Assembly: GCF_030704535.1 (NCBI RefSeq)
Contig: NC_081812.1
Coordinates: forward strand, 16,837,001-16,901,000
Direction of reading: 5' to 3'
DNA: 64,000 nt
Origin: Vitis vinifera
Taxonomy: Eukaryota > Streptophyta > Magnoliopsida > Vitales > Vitaceae
Position 1 is the first letter of the stretch, and each line of letters opens with the position of its first letter. Position numbers and translations under genes: made by a program. This document shows, piece after piece, positions 56,829 through 64,000 of the stretch. The notes beneath the pieces are model-generated. The model saw only the letters and a program-made list of their open reading frames with translations, ran no database searches and was not told the origin of the DNA.

Positions 56829-58244
56829 TATTTTTTAGGGTTAAATTATTGACCTTTAGATTTAGATGTTTCCAACCTTATGTTGAAAGTGTTGAAGACA
56901 ACCTGGAAGACCTAAAGATTTTCTGCCTAATAATTTGTCCTTGAGCTTTGCCACCAAGATGGCGGAAAGCTCATAAGGTGGAGGCTAAGACGTTATGTAG
57001 AACGTAAGGGAGGATGGTGGAAGATTGAAACCCTAATCTAGGTATTTATATGATTTCCACTAAGCTTGTTACTTGAATTCCTCTTGAACTTAGGTTACTT
57101 AATCTAGTCCAAAATATGTTTTAATTTATTAATTAATCTAACAAAATTCCAATTAATTAGTTAGCCTAGTCTAGAGATGTTGTTCATCAATTCTTGTGCA
57201 ATCTTGCATAATTATCAAAATGTCCTTATACACATAAGTGAACCAAAAGTTGATCTAACCCTCATAAGTCGTATCAACAAGGTATATAAGCTCAAACGAG
57301 GACCACTAGAACCCATAGGACAATATTGGGTCCCTTAGAATTGAACTCTAAAATTGACTCAACATTCCACTACAAAGAGTTAATTGCGATCTGATACCTT
57401 ATATATATGACAATGAGATACTAAGTACTTGAGTCCATGACTTACTATCCATTATACATAGTTTCCACATAAACTAATATTTGTAATCTAACAAAGTGAA
57501 AGCTATTACTTTCTCAAGATTACTTCTATCATTTTTAAGTTTCAAATCCTCCTATGATATGATCAATTGATATATCTTACTTTACCAAAGCTAATGTCAA
57601 GTTCCACTTTAAAAACTATTATGACCATAGTTTACCAGAACACATCCTTAGGATCACCTACGAAAACACATTGTCTTAATTCTATGATATATCATGGTAC
57701 TTCTATTGAAAATACTTGTTGCTATATGTTTCTATTAATAGTAACTTAATTCATAGGAAATATATAATCACTTTAGGCTCATACTCATAGGTCAAAGTCA
57801 TTACTAACTTTAGCACAAACTCAATGTTCTCTAAAAGTTGAGAGACAGTACAACATAGTAGTTTGGTGAAATTATGATAACTCGATAGTCTTACATCATG
57901 ACTCACTATAAGTCTTATCTAATGTGTAACCGTACACACTAGTGCACTTACCACATGAAGCTCATCTCGATAGCCAAGACCAACCATTTCTCAAATTAGA
58001 AGGTTATGCATTACAACCTTTAATGAATTGCCTAAGTCCATAAACCGATTATGAGCAAGTCATTTACTTGTAAGGAACCCATGACTTAGATTTTCTATGT
58101 AACTTCTAATGTACCTAAGTCATATATAATGTAAAATATACAAGTGAGAAAAATTATAAGATGTAATGTATAAAATAAGAATAAATTTAAGTGTAATTGG
58201 AATTTTATTAAATAAATAATAAAGTCTGAATTTGTTACATCATA
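56829..58244. other. Repeat-like DNA without a gene
   Basis: No gene is supported. Composition and long AT-rich runs ending TTTATTAAATAAATAATAAA...TTGTTACA (58207-58240) suggest retroelement-derived DNA, perhaps a terminal part of the Gypsy fossil that follows, but no matching second end was recognised. Confidence 0.3.
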
Positions 58245-60652
58245 TTATGCTTTTGAGGGTTCTATCCCATCAATAACATGACTAATGCATTGGTAAGTCA
58301 CTAAGTGTTCATAAGAACCACATAGGGTTGTACACGTTGCCTTAAGCTCATCCTCTTCCATGATCCTAACCCGGTAGTTGCCTAACTTTAAGTCTAACTT
58401 TGTGAAGTGCCTAGCTTCACCAAGTTGATCGAATAAGTTAACAACAACAAGAATAGGGTACTTGTTTTTTACCCTCACCTTATTGAGTGTCTAATAGTTT
58501 ATGCACATTTGTAAGGATTTATTGTGTTTCTTCTAGAATAGGACCACTACGCCATAAGGAGACTTAGATGGTTGGATGGACCCTACATTTGACAACTCTT
58601 TCAATTATCTCCTTAGGTTTTCCAGCTCAAGCAATGCGATCATGTACAACCCCAAAGCATGGGGCTTGACTCTTGAATTTAGCTCAATCTTATGATCCTC
58701 CTTAATTCTTAGCGGGAGTCTCTTAGACAACTTTAGTAACATTACATCATTAAATTCATTAAGGACTCCCTTGATTTCCTCAGGCATGGTTTCCTTTGTG
58801 GAATCCTCTTTATCCTCCCTAAGTATGGCCAAACAAGTAACCTTCTTCTTCTTCAACCCCATCTTTACTTACATAGCTGATAGTAACGGGCCCTTGGGTG
58901 TACTTCGGTGATCATGAGGACTAAGCATATCGTCTCCTCCTCTAGGATAACCATCGAGCATAAGAATGATAGTGGCACTACTTTAACTTTTTCTAGGAAA
59001 TCCATTCCTAGCACCACCTTGAAGTCATTCATGGGTGCTACTATGAAGTTGATCTAGCCTTCTCATGTGTTAATATGTAGGTTAATGCTACACCTTATAA
59101 TGGCTTGGCAACAAATTTGATTGCCTTAATTCATCCACTTTCCTTGGATGCATGGAACTTTAATCTCTTACCTCATCCACAAAGACAAAGTTGTGTATGA
59201 CACTCATGTCCATTATAGTTTTGATGAGTTTTCCTTTCACATAGGCTTCTAAGCACATCAACCCTTTATTCTAAGGCATTATTGGCACTAACTTAGTCTT
59301 AAGGGTGTTTAAGAGCTGCATTGACCTGAGCATCATCCTTCTTTTCTTTTCTCACTGATCATCACATAGTGTCTTCCTTTTAAGGAAATTTCACACCCAT
59401 GTGGAACGTCACATAGGAAACAATTCATTCTAGGCATGAACTTCTTTTATTGTCTTTACCCTTGTCTTCCTTACCACTAAAGGCCTTACTTGACCCTTCT
59501 TTGATAGCTATATAGCTCTTCGACCCTTTGTCCTTTTACCTTGGTGTGGTTACCCTTTGAGGGCTTTGGCTTAAAAGAGCTTTCTTTCTTGTGTTCTACC
59601 AAAGACTCCATTATTGTCATGGTTATCACAAGGTCTTAGACACCATGGTGCCTTAACTTTTACTTGGTCCAACTTTGTAGGTTATCCATGAAATTGAAAA
59701 GTAGTTCATCCTCCTCTATCATGTTAGGAAGCTCAAACATAAGTGTAGAGAACTTTTTAACATACTCACAAATCACTCTTATGTATTTGAGATATTTCAT
59801 GGTCTTCTTCACTAGGTAAGCCACATCCTTGAGATAGAATTACCTCTTAATCTCCCTTTTGAAATCCTCTCTTGTGTAGTAAGGCTGGTTTCTCATCCAC
59901 AAGTTTGTTTACTAGTCATCTTTTCAACCTTGGAGCTTGATATGCTTCATTCACTTATTATATTGTTCACCTCACAACCATGCTCTAATACAACTTATCA
60001 TAGATTGAGGTGTTTACTAAGAACTTATGCAACACTTAGACAACTCAAGCCACTTAAGTTGCTAAGTAAGCCTTCCCCACATACTTAACTTAAGAGGTTA
60101 AGCAATATTATACCACTCATAAGTTAGAACAAATTGAAGCTTTATTGCACTAAAATGCTTTACTAGGCTCTCAAGTCCTTAGTGCCTTGGTCAAATGAGG
60201 ACACCACTTATTTATAGGCACCAAGAGAACTCTCTGGAACCCTCAAAGGTTCCTTACATCTTTAGAATTCTTTAGAAATCCCTACACAAATGCTATGTAC
60301 CAAGAGTTCTCATGAACTCTCTAAAACATTCCACAGTACTCCACTTTCTCTTATCCATGTGTGAAAATATGTGGATGTCCTCAAGCTTCTCTAGAATTCT
60401 CTCTACACTTTTTCATTGATAGATATGGAGATGACTTCACTTTCTCCCATCCATGTGGGGAAATGTAGGATGTCTCCAAACTTTCCTAGAATTCTTTACA
60501 CCTCTCTACTAGTAGACATATGTAAATGACTTCAGGTTATTCTAGAATCTTGCTCCCTTATAAAAGCTCAAGTGATGGATCATTTAATCGAAAGGCTAAT
60601 GGCCTAAGGGGCTACTATTAGTCTTTCTCACTTGAGAAAACCATGTTTGACA
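58245..60652 (-). mobile_element. Ty3/Gypsy LTR retrotransposon fossil
   Basis: Parts in minus-strand order: a probable 5' LTR (about 60652-59994), whose outer end reads TGTCAAACATGG; a decayed tRNA-Met-type primer-binding site next to it (about 59983-59994); gag/protease-like remnants (about 59990-58900); and a pol segment with linker and reverse-transcriptase similarity (58862-58245). No clear second LTR was found. It is broken in many places and looks old. It separates the two copies of the FLN1/O-FucT block. Confidence 0.65.
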
Positions 60653-60823
60653 GCTAGCTTTGCATTTCTTTTTTTGAGAAAAATAAAATAAAATCCTACA
60701 CACCCAACACCTTAAACCGGTGGCTACTGCATCCAAACTTACCATGACCTGACTCAAAACAGCCTATTAGGACAAAAATGGTCTGCCAAATCCATGGATA
60801 AACCCTAGCATATTATTCAAACC

Positions 60824-62696
60824 ATGGCAACATTTCTCTTTCTTCCTCAACCCTCTTGCCCAACACAACCATATCAAATTCACTTACCTCTCTTCAATAT
60901 TCTATCTTCAAAAACACCAAAAACCAAAACCACTCAAAGTTATCATCGATATCTAGGATGGAGCTCTTGTGTGATGTCCCACATCGGATAGGGGAGAATG
61001 TTCATGTCGTTATATATATAGAGGCTCCTCTTAACCAAGTATACGCGTTTTAAAGCCGTGAAAGTCCCTTTAAGTCCAAAGCGAACAATATCTACACGGT
61101 TGGGAGCGGGTCATTACAAATGGTATCAGAATTGATCCCCGACCCCGGTGTGGGGGTTTGTTTGGCCCTGTAAGGGGTGTTTGTCTGTTTGGCCCCGCAA
61201 TCCCATGGGACACAACGAGGACGTTGTGTCTGCATGGAGGGGTGTTTGTGATGTCCCACATCGGAAGGGGAAAAATTTCCTGGCGCTATATATGTAAAAG
61301 CTCCTCTTAATCAAATAGACGCGTTTTAAAATTGTGAGGGACCCTTTGGGCCTAAAGCGGACAATATCTACATGGTTGGGTGCGGGCCATTACATCTTGA
61401 GACACTAAATCTAACTTGTAGAGGCCGAAAGGCGCTACCACATCTTCTTCTTCTCAAACAAGACCTCACGAAAACAAACTCAAAAATTGAAGTGAAGGTG
61501 ACTAAACAAGAACAATTAAGCACTATGAGGACAATTACAATGGAACCCATACGATGACCTACATTGATATGCTACTCCGATGTTGCACAAAATGAGTTTG
61601 TACCCACAATATAGGTCTCGAAGCACCACGTGGATTCAAACATTTATTGATTTATTGAGAGTGGAGGATGTTGTAATAATACATCTAGACATTTATTAAG
61701 GGTAGAAGTTCTGTAATGGGACTTGCTATAGTTCTACTACAGTTCATAAGAGCTCTTATGAACTCTCCATGGGCCATCATTGAATGTTATGATATCGCAC
61801 ATCATATTGGAAGGAGAGTAGCCTTCATGGGGAAGGTTGGGCGGGATGAATTGGGGGAGGAGTTGGTTTTTACTATGAATAAAGAGAGTACAGACAAACG
61901 ATTAAGTTTGAATCAAATGTTATCTTATAAATTAAGTTTGAGATTCAAATGTGAATATGAGAATTAAGTTTGAGAATGGGAAGATGATGACTAACATTGC
62001 GAAACAATTCTAATTTATCATAATGCATTCATGCAATTTATTCTACCAATAATTTATGGGAAAGTACTTTGTAATTTATATGGGATCTTACATACAGGTT
62101 AAGATTATCTAACCGATGGTGTGCTTTTGTTTTTCGATTTGAATTTGTCCTTCCCTTTGTGGACATTGCATGATGAACCAAGCAAATTGATTGAAAAAGC
62201 TCGGAACCAGGCAGACATCATTGAGGTGACCAAATAAGACCTAGAGTTTCTCTTAGATGAAGATCATCATGAGAAGAAGAGAAACCACTGGCCTCACTAT
62301 CATGCTGAAAGTTATGAGAAACCAAGAACAGAAGAGATTATTACCATAACACCCGTGATGAAATATCTCCATTGTGGCATGAGGGATTGAAATTTTTGTT
62401 CGACTGATGGAACTCTTCGGGTTCAGTATTATTCCCCATCTTTTGATGGTGTGGTGGTTGGAACATAGGATGTGCTTATAAACACCCTTCACTTGTGATA
62501 GAACCGGATCTGATGATGCTATTTTTTTTTTAATAGGTTTTAAGCTGACCACCTTCCTGAGAGTATGAAAATCAAGATACTTTGGAGGGGCAGCTTCCGT
62601 TTGCCATTGCTGCAGGAATCATATCACAATGGACGATTGGTGCAAAGTCCTGCACAGAATCTGAAAGAACAGGTTTATGCACCTTCTGTGTGGTAG
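60824..62696 (+). pseudogene. FLN1 pseudogene (second copy)
   Basis: Collinear with FLN1 from the ATG (ACCATGGCAACATTTCTC) to the stop (GTGTGGTAG at 62696). Recognisable stretches are VAFMGKVGRDELGEELVFTM (about 61808-61877), VFLFFDLNLSLPLWT-like (62125-62165), EISPLWHEGLKF (62350-62395) and the final LKEQVYAPSVW (62661-62693). The frame is lost repeatedly by frameshifts, stops and deletions. Examples: exon 1 shows internal deletions and a duplicated segment near 61645-61720, and the DRTGSGD region is altered near 62500-62520, where a T-tract appears. A 425-bp TRIM element is inserted at 60970-61394. It cannot encode FLN1. Confidence 0.88.
60970..61394 (+). mobile_element. TRIM (miniature LTR retrotransposon) in the FLN1 pseudogene
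   Basis: Two LTRs of about 148 bp lie at 60970-61118 and 61247-61394; both begin TGTGATGTCCCACATCGG and end CATTACA. They flank a 128-bp interior that opens with the primer-binding word TGGTATCAGA (61121-61130). The target duplication TCTTG is seen at 60965-60969 and 61395-61399. Non-coding by nature. The structure looks whole; the LTRs have diverged noticeably, so it is not very recent. Confidence 0.88.
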
Positions 62697-63350
62697 CAGG
62701 TGTGCAACAGAATGAGCAGACCCACACTGCATTTTAATTTTGGTAATGAGAAAATAGACTGTAGTTTGTACACTACTACTTTTAACACCCCCACAACCAA
62801 TGTCTTTTCTTTCTTGCATTATGTTCTTTTTTATAAAATAAATAAATAAATAAAAAATACAATCATAAAGATAGGGAAAGTATTTGCTAATTGCCAATAA
62901 CATTTGGAACATAAAATTCCCATTATGATCTGTATCAGAAAGTAGATTCAAGTTCAGAGCCGAATCCCAATTTGACAATTGATTTTAACGAACCAAACAG
63001 GAAAGAATAATGAATAAATGAAATACGACCACTTTCTGAGGGGATGATGTATCCGTGCCAATGTACCTGCTGCCCTGTTTTGTCTTCAATTGTATCTAAC
63101 ATTGCTGTTGCTTCCCCAGTCACTCTTGTGGTCCTTCTCCGTCTGTACATCAAAACTGAAACTTGTAGTTTTTGAATCTCAAAAGAAACCTTCAAGCTTC
63201 TTTGGACCCTGTTTGCTGCTATCATCTCCTGGCTGTGTAAAAAAGTCTGTCCTTTCAAAACCCATACAAGCCGCCCTCTGGAGCAATGGGTATTGTGTGT
63301 TCTAGGCCTGAGCCGGATATTCTCATAAAAGCAAAGACCCTACCCTATCT
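62697..63350. other. 3' flank of O-fucosyltransferase (and of the FLN1 pseudogene)
   Basis: Similar throughout to 56077-56760. An open frame on the minus strand (62935-63258) has a frame-shifted counterpart in the other copy, so I take it as 3' UTR rather than protein. An AAATAAATAAATAAAT simple repeat lies at about 62838-62855. Confidence 0.45.
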
Positions 63351-64000
63351 TTACAAGACAACCATTCGCCTGCGCCCCTGGTAAAGTTTTAGGCTACTGA
63401 TTTGCTCCTGAGACTTGTTACAAACACAGCCAGGAAAAGGATTGGCAAAAAAATTCTCCTCCAGTCTTGGTGACTCTCCTGCCTGTCTAAGATATGGTGC
63501 TCCAAGCCGGTTAGTGTGCAAACTCTTCACCTCCTGAGAAAACATTTCCCATGATATAGCTCCTCCGTCTAACTGATCGATCAGCCTCACAAAATTTTGC
63601 CTGAAATACAAGAACAGGAACAATCATTCATCCATCTATTTCAAGGCCACACTCTCAATTAACAAGAAAGATTTGAGGAACCAATATCTGAAAAAGTAAA
63701 AAACAAACAAACAAACCTGTCAGGGTTGATTGTCTTTCGGAAACCTTCAAACCTCCTATGCCCCTGCACTGCCTTTGCCATATTTCCGTCATATGTGTAA
63801 ACAAAGACATCACTTTCTAGCGCCAAAATGTAATCCAAAGCAGCAAGGCGATTCTGATATGGCTTAAAGGGCTCCAATTCTTCTTCCGTTGCTAGAGTGT
63901 TGTGTGTGAAGACATTTGGGTACTCTGAACGGAATGCAGCCATGCTGTTTCTGCCATAGATTTCTCCAGCAACTATATATATGGTTGTAGTTGAAGGGTA
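63351..64000 (-). CDS. GDP-fucose O-fucosyltransferase-like protein, C-terminal exons (runs off the window)
   Basis: The last exon is 63351-63600 and the penultimate exon 63717 to beyond 64000, joined in phase across a GT-AG intron (GACAG|GCAAAAT). The visible protein is the conserved C-terminus of plant O-FucT family members (formerly DUF246): [82 protein letters not shown], then [40 protein letters not shown] and NPFPGCVCN. Members are Golgi/secretory type II membrane glycosyltransferases; several affect cell adhesion or fucosylated wall polymers, but the acceptor is not known for this one. Stop TAA is at 63351-63353. The N-terminal catalytic part lies outside the window. It converges on the ruined FLN1 copy. 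Confidence 0.9.

Noticed and set aside
62935-63258. Minus-strand 107-codon frame beyond the O-FucT stop
   Set aside because: Its counterpart in the other duplicate is frame-shifted and the family ends before it; more likely 3' UTR.

Overview
This is a stretch of plant nuclear DNA. Genes have short exons, GT-AG introns and AT-rich intergenic DNA; products carry plastid transit peptides (FBPase, FLN1, pTAC13); and Copia, Gypsy, TRIM, LINE and MULE-like fossils are scattered throughout. Protein character and repeat style point to a woody eudicot, and I would guess grapevine (Vitis). That species call is inference, not proven here.

Layout, left to right. (1) 1-1420: a PAR1-family secreted Cys-rich protein on the minus strand, last exon not found. 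(2) 4270-6112: an intact redox-type chloroplast fructose-1,6-bisphosphatase (412 aa). (3) 6.3-11 kb: AT-rich DNA with copies of a dispersed ATATCGG-rich repeat, one split by an LTR-like insertion. (4) 11.1-19.1 kb: an AE7/CIA2B-like Fe-S assembly gene (158 aa) whose first coding intron looks U12-type with AT-AA ends; its introns hold tandem repeats, a palindromic repeat and two opposed LINE pieces. (5) 20.0-24.8 kb: a second chloroplast FBPase, with a 748-bp solo LTR in the transit-peptide exon and a broken Copia element in intron 1, yet intact catalytic exons. (6) 25.3-27.9 kb (minus): a LisH-motif protein in seven exons (about 512 aa). (7) 29.0-31.4 kb: pTAC13. (8) 31.4-40.2 kb: intergenic, including a 3.37-kb MULE-like element (35396-38762) with about 52-bp terminal inverted repeats and an internal tandem array. 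(9) 40.2-41.3 kb: an L-type lectin membrane protein without kinase. (10) 42.2-43.8 kb (minus): beta-tubulin (447 aa). (11) 45.4-46.5 kb (minus): a non-coding locus with three box C/D snoRNA candidates; two share a guide matching a conserved 25S rRNA stretch. (12) 48.87-49.47 kb: a SOUL heme-binding protein whose promoter is duplicated. (13) 54.3-64.0 kb: a duplicated block [FLN1 + tail of a convergent O-fucosyltransferase]. The left copy keeps a good FLN1 and a truncated O-FucT tail; the right copy keeps the good O-FucT (running off the window) and a ruined FLN1 hit by a TRIM. A decayed Gypsy element lies between them.

These genes form no operon or single pathway. Several products act in chloroplasts: FBPase in the Calvin cycle, and FLN1 and pTAC13 in the plastid transcription machinery. 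I found no new multi-gene system, CRISPR array or tRNA gene. The most interesting items are the U12 AT-AA intron, the snoRNA cluster, the doubly invaded FBPase copy, the reciprocal FLN1/O-FucT duplication and the MULE-like element.
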